Assembly (NCBI GenBank): GCA_963978905.1 | Contig: OZ022256.1 | Location: forward strand, 35,574,001-35,638,000 | DNA length: 64,000 bases | Reading direction: 5' to 3' | Origin: Trichostrongylus colubriformis | Lineage: Eukaryota > Nematoda > Chromadorea > Rhabditida > Trichostrongylidae | Part shown: piece after piece, positions 23,369 through 32,400 of the stretch | How positions within the stretch are numbered: position 1 is the stretch's first letter | How the letters are laid out: every line of letters starts with the position of its first letter | Notes under the pieces: model-generated | The model's input: the letters and a program-made list of their open reading frames with translations, nothing else | Told to the model about the DNA's origin: nothing | Database searches by the model: none | Made by a program: the position numbers and the translations under genes

Positions 23369-23932
23369 AGTTTTGAGCAAGTAGGCGGAGATAGTGTAGT
23401 GACAGATAGCGCTCACTCCCACTCTCATGGTGCGAGGATCGAAAAAATCGACATGTACATCGGATGGACCTGCAAGTCACCTTTAGGGCGAATCGCATTC
23501 ACCTGTCAGCAATACTCTGAATAAAACATAAATGGTGTGGAGATGTCATACACGGAGTGATAGCCCCTATAGCAATGTTACTGCGCCATGCGGCTCATAT
23601 ATACTTCCTGCTTATGCCAAGTGTTCAGCATAGGGATGCGGGTCATTGGAACAGAAAATCTTGTCGGATCCCAAAGCAAACACCATGTTTTATGCATCAT
23701 TTTAGTTTTTTTAGTCTCTCTTCAGAGCTCATATACCAGGACGCGAAGCTAGCTCGTACGCATGATGACGCGACTTTTGTGTCTCAATGGAATACACTTG
23801 TAGGCATAGGCCCGACGTGAGCTATGCTGAGACATAAAATTTCCTATAAACTTTTAAACCAGTCGCTGTAATAAAACTGAATGAGATTCAAAGACACCTG
23901 AGAGGTAAGGGAAAGCTGATGAGTGTAAATAC

Positions 23933-24097
23933 ATGTCCTCTGAAGACGAACCCTCTACTTCGGAAGAGATGATGTGCAACGAAACTCGCATTGAAAAAGC
24001 GCGGCTTGAGGCTTTATCACGACCTCGCAGTGCGGCTTATCGTCCTGCAGCCGGGCAAGCTGCCGGCGAAGGCGCGACAACGTTTGCGGCCGGCTGA
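23933..24097 (+). CDS. Small hypothetical frame of 54 codons, GC-rich
   Basis: This ATG frame begins MSSEDEPSTSEEMMCNETRI and continues into Ala/Gly-rich sequence (YRPAAGQAAGEGATTFAAG). Its GC content and acidic N-terminus look coding-like against the surrounding AT-rich DNA. A good donor (GCATG/GTGAGT) follows at about 24171, but only another frame reaches it without a stop. It may be a broken first exon. I recognise no family. Confidence 0.2.
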   Translation: MSSEDEPSTSEEMMCNETRIEKARLEALSRPRSAAYRPAAGQAAGEGATTFAAG

Positions 24098-24276
24098 TTT
24101 AGGTTCTCCGTTCTGCAGGCGAGTGTCCACTGGTCGAATTTTCGCGCGGCTGCATGCGGAGAGTAGCATGGTGAGTGCGTATTTTCTCTCGCGTGAAATT
24201 GCGTACACTTCCTTCAAATTTTTACGCCTGTATTTATTTCTTCCTGAATATTTCTGTCTCCTCATCTGCATAATTG

Positions 24277-25062
24277 TTTCTTCCTCAAAGTGTCATACTC
24301 ATCTCAAATTTCAGTTGCAGTTGCCACAAAAACATTTCTGAAGGTGGAAAGGGTGCTATCGTAATGAGGGGGAAGGGGGCATCCCACTATGGACATTATT
24401 TTCACCTAAGCTTGAAGGGGGAAAGGCACTTTCTTTCCCCCACCCCCACGGTGCCTCGTGCATCCATTTTCGTTAAATTGTTGCTGAGTTATGATCTTTA
24501 GAAGTCATCACTACCATCTGTCCGAGTCATATCGACCCAAACTAAATAGCAGAGCAGTGCTGGTAAGTATTGTAGGGTACACCACTAATATGTAGTTTCA
24601 GAGGCAGATTTGTGGAAGCAGGACTTTTTTTTGGTTTTTTCTTCAACGAAGGCCAATTACTCAAGTGATTTTACTCATAATTGTTTCTTCCTCAAAGTGT
24701 CATACTCATCTCAAATTTCAGTTGCAGTTGCCACAAAAACATTTCTGAAGGTGGAAAGGNNNNNNNNNNNNNNNNNNNNNNNNNNNNNNNNNNNNNNNNN
24801 NNNNNNNNNNNNNNNNNNNNNNNNNNNNNNNNNNNNNNNNNNNNNNNNNNNNNNNNNNNNNNNNNNNNNNNNNNNNNNNNNNNNNNNNNNNNNNNNNNNN
24901 NNNNNNNNNNNNNNNNNNNNNNNNNNNNNNNNNNNNNNNNNNNNNNNNNNNNNNNNNNNTGGGTGCTATCGTAATGAGGGGGAAGGGGGCATCCCACTAT
25001 GGACATTATTTTCACCTAAGCTTGAAGGGGGAAAGGCACCTTCTTTCCCCCACCACCCCCCC
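24277..25062. repeat. Tandem duplication of about 400 bp spanning an assembly gap
   Basis: The unit starting ataattgtttcttcctcaaa at about 24277 restarts at about 24677 with near identity, including the acceptor-like CAAATTTCAG. The second unit is cut by the Ns after 'gaaggtggaaagg' and resumes after them at 'gggtgctatcgtaatgaggg', exactly where the first unit continues. The second unit ends in a CCCT microsatellite instead of the segment beginning at 24449. Confidence 0.8.
24760..24959. other. Assembly gap (200 N)
   Basis: A run of exactly 200 Ns, probably a scaffolding gap of arbitrary length. The two flanks are contiguous in the upstream duplicate copy (24350-24360). The missing sequence may therefore be nothing, or one or more repeat units. 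Confidence 0.95.
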
Positions 25063-25097
25063 TCCCTCCCTCCCTCCCTCCCTCCCTCCCTCCCTCT
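25061..25097. repeat. (CCCT)n microsatellite
   Basis: Roughly nine tandem CCCT (TCCC) units directly follow a poly-C stretch. A 'taggcttaggc' motif comes next, as in the related G-rich repeat blocks at 42900-42940 and 47570-47690. Confidence 0.85.
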
Positions 25098-26178
25098 CTA
25101 GGCTTAGGCAAGATCATACGCTTGAACATGCAGAGTGACCCCTCAAAGATCTCACCAAGATGTGCAACTTTTTATAGGATGCCCCCACCTCATTGCGCTC
25201 TCATTAAAGGACATCTCTCCGGATTAAACGGATTCTGGGTGCATTTGAAGGAGCACGTTGCAGTTCATCAACTTTCCCGATCTGGAACCTACGAAATTGA
25301 ATACACAGTATGAACGATTGAATATGGCTTGAACGTCATAAAAGTCAAAGCGAAGAGAATCATGGAACTACACAACTTTTGAAATGCGTATCGCGATTTG
25401 GAAACGATGTGAAACAACCCCAACATAGGCGAACACCTGAAGCTTTCAACTTGCAATCTTTGAAGGTCATTTGAGGTACAAGCCCACTGCGTCTTGAGCG
25501 GAATCCAAACGACTTGTACAGACGGCGCCGCGAATCCGACGCCGCGAAGCGAAAATTCGACCAGTCGGCACTAACCCCGCTCTGCAGTCTACACCGTCTT
25601 GACGCAGAGAGGTGCGAGAGAGGAGGGGGTTCGGGTCCTCATTGCGTGGGTTTTCGCCGTTTTTCGCCGTTGTCTCGTTCCTTCTCTACTGTTATTTTGC
25701 TGTGCACCCCCACTTTCATATACCGCAGTTTGCCGAATTTACCTTTTCCGGTGTTTTTGAGGAGAATCAAAGCTATGTGGGATCGGGTGCAGGGAAAATC
25801 CGGAAAGTTTGTAACACGCTCTCTGATTAAGTTCGGTGCAAGAACAATAGTTAAATACAAGGCCCTTTGACGACTTTTTCGTCGCGCGTTCACGGTCAAT
25901 GTGGTGCGCACAAAATTACTCAGTAGCTACTTCCATTTCCCTGCATATTCACCGGGCAGGGTCCCGTGTGCACGGATGCGAATTTTGAGTTTATGTGGTT
26001 TAAGTGTTTTGTGTTTTGTAACATGTGTGTTTATGTATTGAAGTTTATGTATTACTATGTAGCTGACTGGCGCGCAAACTGCGCTCATTAAGGTATGGGT
26101 GTCAGTAGATGGACCGGGATTTCCTCTGTGAGCTTTACTCGGCACCTATTGGGTTGAGGAATGCTTAACTCGGCACCT
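25098..26178. other. No gene recognised; short direct duplication at 26130-26190
   Basis: Several short frames are open in the GC-rich part (25500-25870), including one rich in Arg/Asp at its start, but none has a recognisable motif or splice context. At the right edge 'ctcggcacctattgggttga' occurs twice, 33 bp apart. The second copy is the outer end of the large palindrome that follows. Confidence 0.35.
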
Positions 26179-27550
26179 ATTGGGTTGAGGAATAAGTTCC
26201 CGCGATTTTCTTTGACCCGGTTTTTCACATAGTTCCCTTCATCTTTCGACAAAGCTTACATATGTTTTCTATAGAGCTTTTTTTGCTCTACAAGATGTTT
26301 CTATCTGTTTTTCGATTCCTTCGACTATTTAATATTTATGAGGTGTGGAAATGAAGTAAGCTGAAGGCAGGTTGGCACTCTCCGCCTTCCTCGTCTATCA
26401 TCGGGATCCAAAAATTCATGCGCATATGTTTTAGATAGAGCTTTTTCAGCTCTACAGAACGGTACTATTTTTTATACAAATCGCTAAACTTTTTGCTATT
26501 TATAGGACTCACAAATGCAGTACTTGCAAAAGTGTGCACTTTTGTTACCTCCTCTTCCTCGCCTACCATCGAGATTGGAGAGAATGTGCATATATGCATT
26601 CGATAGAGCTTTTTTTGCTCTGCAAGATGATGCCACTCTTCTTTTGTATCCTCTCATATTTAAGCAAGTAGGAATAAGTTCCCAACCGTTTTATTTGAAA
26701 TTGCATAATGAAAATAAAACTGTTCTGGCACAGTGCTCTATACTGACCGATAGAGCTTTTTTCGCTCTACAAGGCAGTGTTTACGGTTCTTGTTCGAATC
26801 AATTTCGCCATTTTTAAGATCATTCAAAAGGCGATGAAATCGAGCATTTCAACATCATGTGATGAAAATGCTTGATTTCGTCGACTTTGAAATGATCTAA
26901 AAGGTGGCAAAAATTAATTCGAACAAAAACTGTAAGGACTGCCTTGTAGAGCGAAAAGAGCTCTATCAAATAGTATAGAGCACTGTGCCAAAACATTTTA
27001 TTTTCATTGAGCAATTTTGAATTGAAAAAAAGGTGGAAACTCATCCCTACATGCTAAAATACGAGAGGATACAAAAAAGGATATCATCTTGCAGAGCAAA
27101 AAAAGCTCTATCGACGCATATATGCACATTCACTCCAATCTCGATGGTAGGAGAGGAAGAGAAGATAACGAAAGTGCACACTTTTGCGAGTACTGCATTT
27201 GTGAGTCTTTGTGAGTCTTAAAAACAGCAAAAAGTTGAGCGATTTGTATAAAAAGTAGTACCGTTCTGTAGAGCCGAAAAGCTCTATCTCAAACATAGGC
27301 CCATAAATTTTTTAATCCCATGGCAGACGAGGAAGGCGAAGTGTCGGGAGTGCCAATTTTTGCCTTCAGCTCACTTCATTTCCACACCTCATAAATATTA
27401 GATAGTCGAAGGAATCGAAAAACAGATAGTGGCGTTTTTTAGAGCAGAAAAAGCTTTATAGAAAACATATGTAAGCCTGGTCGAAAGATGGAGGGAACAA
27501 TATGAAAAATGGGTCAAAGAAAACCGCGGGAACATATTCCTCAACCCAAT
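26179..27550. mobile_element. 1.37-kb palindrome of monomers of about 165 bp, with mariner-like ends
   Basis: Left end attgggttgaggaataagtt and right end (reverse) attgggttgaggaatatgtt are inverted, and the whole interval folds about a centre near 26863. Within each arm, diverged monomers of about 150-170 bp recur, each carrying a mini-hairpin of the form TAGAGC-T6/7-GCTCTA. Plus-strand positions are about 26271, 26436, 26603 and 26751. Their inverted partners are about 26945, 27090, 27270 and 27440. Between hairpins the monomers share 'gcatatgtttt' and 'cctcgtctatcatcggga'-type segments. No transposase is encoded. The TATTGGGTTGAGGAATAAGTTCC end has the style of mariner TIRs, so it is probably a nonautonomous foldback. 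A second, more decayed copy is at 47991-49200. Confidence 0.75.
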
Positions 27551-27599
27551 GTTTCCACAAAAATAAGGCCCCATGGTGGCTCTATGGAATTTTTACCTC

Positions 27600-27900
27600 T
27601 GTAGCATCACGTACCGTCGGAGGCTGTTGCGGTCCATACACAAAAACGGATTATTTCGATCGATTGCCCGTTCTTCCATCTAATTTTCACCGTTGTAGCA
27701 CCACCCAACCGTTGGAGTGGACTAATGCCCATTCCCGATCCCATACATGGAAACCGGTAGCTTTGATCGATTTCGATTGATAGCTCGTTCTTCTAGGGGG
27801 TTTTCACCCTCTCTAGTATAACCCACTTGCTGGAGTGCTTTTTGATCGATATCGATCGCTACCCATAATCTATGGTTTTTACTCCTGGCTGTTCTCACCT
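27600..27900. repeat. Tandem repeat of about 110-130 bp with TCGATATCGATCG cores
   Basis: Three diverged units contain 'tttcgatcgattgcc', 'tttgatcgatttcgattgat' and 'tttttgatcgatatcgatcg', each followed by 'gttctt/ggttttcac(c)' and a 'gtagcaccaccca/gtataacccact' block. They are reverse-complement relatives of the repeat at 11840-12030. Confidence 0.55.
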
Positions 27901-27949
27901 ATTAGTGAAGTCCGATAGTCGTTCTCCCTATTACATGACCAATATATTA

Positions 27950-28845
27950 TTAGGTTGATTCATAATAAATCGGACAAATTGACCAATTTTAATCATTGTC
28001 GTACAACTTTTTTACGACAACAGGGATTCACTTGATATATACTCCATCTTTATCGATGACCTTCTGCCACGGTATAGGCAGATCATGGATGCCCTTGCTC
28101 CAGAAGGCCGGAAGCTGGAGCTCGAAGAAGTTGCCGAGTGCCGCCTTACCTCGTCGCGAGTTTTGAAGTCTTGGCCGTCCAGGTGGCGTTGGCTGTGGGA
28201 GAAAAGGTGGAAATCTGAAGGGGCCAGGTCTGGGGAGTACGGTGGGTATAGAAGTACGGTCCAACTGTACGACAGCAGCTCGGCCTTGGTCGATCTTGCG
28301 AAGTGCGGTCTGTGGAGGTAGACACGTTGTCGTGCTGGAAGTAGACATGTGACCGGAGCCGTAGCGAACTTTGGACATTGGCCTTCAATTTTCGTAATTG
28401 ACGAACGTAGACGTCGGCGGATACTGTGGTACCTTCATCGAGCAGCTCCCAGTACTCTACGCCGTGTACGCTCCACCAACCGCGGTTTTCGTCTTCGATG
28501 GAATAGTCGCCTGACGCAAACTTCGAATGCTACAACTACAGTGTACTTCTGCCGGGGGCATTGTGAACTTCTATCAGACGTCTGCCGATATCCGCGGGTT
28601 CCTGGCCAGATAGCGATATAAATAAATAGTATGACGTTGCGGATGTGGTCTCTGGACCGCTTGAAATCGTGCGGCATTGTGGCGGAATGAATTTCCTTTG
28701 GAGTGATCATTTTGCGGTACTTTGAAGAGCTTTTCATACTCATTCCAACGGTACCTCGCGCGTCCATTTTCGTTAATTCATTACTGAGTTATGATCTCTA
28801 GAAATCATCACTACCATTTGTCCGATTTATTATGAATCAACCTAA
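27950..28845 (-). mobile_element. Nonautonomous mariner, 896 bp, with internally deleted transposase
   Basis: Near-perfect TIRs (TTAGGTTGATTCATAATAAA at the left, inverted at the right) are flanked by TA on both sides (27948-27949, 28846-28847). The minus strand holds a broken mariner transposase. An ATG region (MDARGTVGMSMKSS) is followed, across frameshifts, by a GVEYWELLDEG-like block, VYFQHDN with the second catalytic Asp, a degraded HPPYSPDLAPSD region and a C-terminus matching KGIHDLPIPWQKVIDKDGVY. Mariners are usually about 1.3 kb. The N-terminal DNA-binding and first-Asp parts are deleted here, so it could move only with enzyme supplied elsewhere. It shares a family with 21688-23241. 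Confidence 0.88.
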
Positions 28846-28847
28846 TA

Positions 28848-29934
28848 TTTTCCCGTTATGGCTGCGTCCACCTCAACGCTAGCCCACCCTTTCTGAGCAG
28901 CATTTGCCTCTCCTTTTATCAATATTTTTTCGGGCGCCCAAACTTTGGATTTACATTAGAAACTTTATTGCTCAAGCTTCACCGTCTCAAGGGCTCTCTC
29001 AACGTCGAAATCTATCGTCTTCCCATGCACTAGCTGTTACTGTCCACTACCACTTTTCTCCCGGTTTCTAAACTACTCTCGGAATAAATTGAATTTTCGC
29101 AGTATCTCCGACTTATTACACGTTCCGCCCATTGAAGACGGGTATCCGCTCACTTCAGATATATTCGAGATAGCTTGGACGTCGGTCATCTCTACTAACT
29201 TTTTTCAAGTCTTTATTCCGCATTGGCCCAAGCTATGAATTTTTGTTGTAAAGTCCGCCCATTCGGATTGCGCTGTGCCCGCTGAGCGCAGTCCTCTTCC
29301 ACATTTTTTGGTAACTCATCGCTGACCCTGATCCATTTTTTCCCACGTTTGGGATAGCTTGGAGCGCAATTAAGAATTTTCGGTTTGAGGACCGAGTATT
29401 CTACGGCACGTTTCGCCCACCATAGGCGGAGCTCAACTTGGTCCATGTGTGCTCTATACTTCTTGTCCCATGTCGTACCCATCCCATACTTAACCCCACT
29501 CCTACATCCCTGGTTTTTCGTAATTCCTATTACCGTGATAGACAGAAGGACGAACGAATGGAGGGACGGACGGACGGACGGACAAGCAGACAAATCGTTT
29601 CATATATTCAGTGCTTCACATTATAGAGACTACTCTCTATGGTCCAAGATTATTTTGTGTGATTGTACCTTATATTATGGTCGATTCTTGTTCGTGGCTT
29701 TTTAGTGTGCTTTGTACTGTGATTCATTCTGTAAGTTGGAGAAATCATATGGGTTGATTAGTAATGAGGAATGTATTCATGTACCCATTATTCACTAATC
29801 GTAAGCGCGGCTGATTTCCATAGATCCAATCGTTTTTCCTTCTTCATTAGTTTGTTGTATATAGTGTAAAATATATAATATACTCTATATAGTGTAAAAT
29901 ATATAATAAAGGTTTGATCACCCAATTAATTAGG
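28848..29934. other. No recognised gene; (GGAC)n and AT-rich micro-repeats
   Basis: A minus-strand frame (29213-29593) contains LRLWWAKRAVEYSVLKPKIL and is partly driven by a GGAC microsatellite at about 29562-29583. I do not recognise a family. At about 29858-29912 'tatagtgtaaaatatataat' is tandemly duplicated. No splice-supported exon is seen. Confidence 0.35.
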
Positions 29935-30300
29935 TACTCACCCAAACACAAGACCCGCGTGGCAGCAGCGACGCCGCCCCGACGGTTTATACTTATACAT
30001 AACCAGATGGTGGGCGCACACTACTGCGCGCGGTTCATAGCCATGTTGTGCAAAATGGGTTTAATCAGCCCGACCACAGTTGTGTATGGAATTGAGGGGA
30101 AATTTCCTTTCGTCTGCCTTCAGCTGAATTATTGAATTGGAAAAAAGCAGAGAAGATGGCGTGATAAAAAAAAGCATTTCGGTATTAATATACTCTAGTC
30201 GCTTTGCATCGAACCCATTTTGCACGTCATCGACATGAATTGCGCGCAGCAGTGTGCGCCAGTCAACTGGTTTAGGCCATCATTGAGGGTTTGGGTAGTT
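29935..30300. repeat. Foldback element of about 360 bp with GCGCACACTACTGCGCGC arms
   Basis: Arms of about 65 bp (29999-30064 and 30211-30274) are inverted copies containing 'aaccag', 'ggcgcacact(a/g)ctgcgcgc' and 'tgcaaaatgggtt'. Outer sequences 'cacccaaac' and 'gtttgggt' extend the inversion to about 29938 and 30294. Solo arm copies lie at 12078, 14303 and 26060, so it is a dispersed family. Confidence 0.65.
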
Positions 30301-30874
30301 TAGTGATCGACAGTTTTGTATACGGTTGCATCGATTGGTGATAATTTGTTCACTTGCTGGGCATCTAATTCCTACACATTGATGGTAGATCCATATCCCG
30401 ATTATCTTCTGTTTATCGCTTGCGTAAACATGCTTCACCACTTGGAATTATAACAGTCTAGCGGTCGATACCCAGTGTTGCCGCCAGTACTGCATGAGAG
30501 AATGAATCGCTTGGTTTGCTATAGGTTGTATCATGATTATCAATGTAGATCGCAGTATCAGGAGAACTGCACCATTTCTTGGAACGCTAGGCAATGCAGC
30601 GGTCGATACATCGGCCAGTGATATCAGAACATAAACAAAATTTGTTCACCTAGTGGCACTGAGCATCAGAGCTTTTGCTAGACGGTCGTATAGTACTAGC
30701 AAGCGATGTAAGGAATTTCATCTCATTCATTTCCTAAAGTTTTTTATCAGCCCCTGTATGCCGTTATCAGTTTCAATGAAGCTTCTGTACCCAACAATAC
30801 CGTTGAGGTGCCCGTACCCTACAATATCTGCGAATGTGAACATCCACTGTTAGCCGCAAAAGCCAACCGGCCTT

Positions 30875-31390
30875 GGTGACATTTGCCTTCTCATGCTCCT
30901 CATCAAGTCTTATCAACAATTATCAGTTTAGATCACCCACTATCAATGTCCCCGTCCCACCCTGCTAAACACTAATGTGTGTCAGTGCCCCAGGATCAAC
31001 GCGAATCTGAGGACATTTGCCTTCTCATGCTCCTCATCAAACCTCACCAAACATTATCAGTTCGAATCATCCACCATTGATGTCCCTGGCCCTCCACGCT
31101 GAACACCTATGAGTGTCAGCGCTCCTGGATCAACGCAAAAAGCGAAACGGGTTTGACGACAGTTGCATTCTCATGCTCCTTATCGAATCTTATCAACCGT
31201 TATCAATACAGGTCACCCACCATTAATCTCCCCGTCCCACTCCGCAAAACACCTATGAGTGTCAGCGCTCTTGGATCAACGCGAAAAGCGAAACGGATTT
31301 GGTGACATTTGTCTTCCAAGGCTCCTTATCAGCCCTTATTAGTTGCTATCACTTACGGTCCACCACCGCTAGGGTCCATTTTTCATCCCT
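30875..31390. repeat. Minisatellite, 3.5 units of about 135-147 bp
   Basis: Units begin at about 30884, 31018, 31165 and 31309 with 'ttgc(c/a)ttctcatgctcct(c/t)atc'. They share 'gatcacccac(c/t)at', 'gtccc(c/t)gtccca', 'cacctatgagtgtcagcgct' and 'tggatcaacgcgaa'. A reverse-complement relative occurs near 40800-40860. There is no coding potential. Confidence 0.75.
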
Positions 31391-31399
31391 ACATAAGAA

Positions 31400-31979
31400 A
31401 TTCAGCGTCCCAGCTACTGCGACGCGAAATATGAATTTCGTGACAGTCAGACGGACACACACAAACACCGAGAGAGACATACTAAGCGAATTATATATAG
31501 TAGGATGATAAAGTCAACTGTAAATTGTCTAGAAACCTTATTTGCAGAGTGATTCAGGAAAACTCTCCAAGTAAGTGAAGCCACTGTCGTCGTACCTTCG
31601 AGCATTAACACCAAATTCTAGCTGAGAAGCAGAAAAACTTTCCACTCATTTGTTTTGTTTTTAAAGCATCCTGCAAAATAGTACAGCCCTCACGTTTTCG
31701 TACTGATTTGGCTTTTTACTGGCTGAAGTTGTATTGTAATTATGCTATCATTTTCTGGAAAACGCAAGAAGGAAACTGCTATCTGATTCAGAGAAAGATT
31801 ATTGGACCTCAAAGTGAATCTTGGAGATGTCCGAACATAGGATTGCGCAAAAATGATGACTCTTGCGAGCAGTCTCTACAACTTTTGGCTAGGAGTGTGC
31901 AGGGTATGAAACCAGAAGAAGGATTGAAGGCCATCCGAAAGAAGCAGGTGCTGCACTTCGAAACAGAAGTCAAGTTATT
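31400..31979. other. No recognised gene
   Basis: A plus-strand frame at 31708-31989 is open over 93 codons and begins hydrophobic. It abuts the Tc-like remnant downstream and may be part of its 5' region, but no motif supports this. Confidence 0.25.
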
Positions 31980-32400
31980 AGCGGGTTAGGTCATGCTCGA
32001 GAGCAAGGTCTTCGCTGGAGCCGAATGTGCTAACAAAGATTGTTTATCGAGTCTCGAAGAAGTGCAATCCCGTTTCCAGGCGAGAAATTAGGAGGGCAAT
32101 GTTCAGGGCCCTAGAACATAGTGAAAACCGGACCGATTTTGCAAGAAGATGGATGAGAGCATATCGGGTCGGTGATTTGCCTTAAAGTTTGCACCTTTCT
32201 CTCATTGTTTTTATCAGGGTGTTCTTCCTGAGGGAAAACAAGTTCACCTTTGACAGTGTGGACGACTATCGGTACCATCGCAAAGGAGACAAACCTCAGT
32301 TTTTTCTTCTTTTCAAGTTAATGGGTCACTTCATGTACACTGGAGCACTCGACCATGGTGAAGCCCTCACCGAATGAACCTTCTGATCTGGACGACGAGC
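31980..32400 (+). mobile_element. Decayed Tc1/Tc3-like transposase fragment
   Basis: One frame encodes RREIRRAMFRALEHSENRTD followed by FARRWMRAYRVGDLP. This resembles the Tc stretch that precedes the first catalytic Asp ('..R..FA..W......W..V'). After a stop, 32213-32378 encodes LRENKFTFDSVDDYRYHRKG, resembling the 'FSDEKKF.LDGPDG..YYWR' block of Tc1/Tc3 enzymes. The FSDE Asp is replaced by a LREN-type sequence. Stops and frameshifts make it inactive, and I see no terminal repeats. Confidence 0.5.

Noticed and set aside
24610..25101. A 163-codon open frame across the gap
   Set aside because: It is open only because 200 Ns have no stops, and the flanks are duplicated noncoding repeat.
29385..29705. 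Plus-strand frame with RTNEWRDGRTDGQADK
   Set aside because: The middle is encoded by the GGAC microsatellite, and no exon borders or motif support it.
30875..31390. CRISPR-like array
   Set aside because: Units are about 140 bp, diverged throughout, with no short conserved repeat and unique spacers, in a eukaryotic genome.
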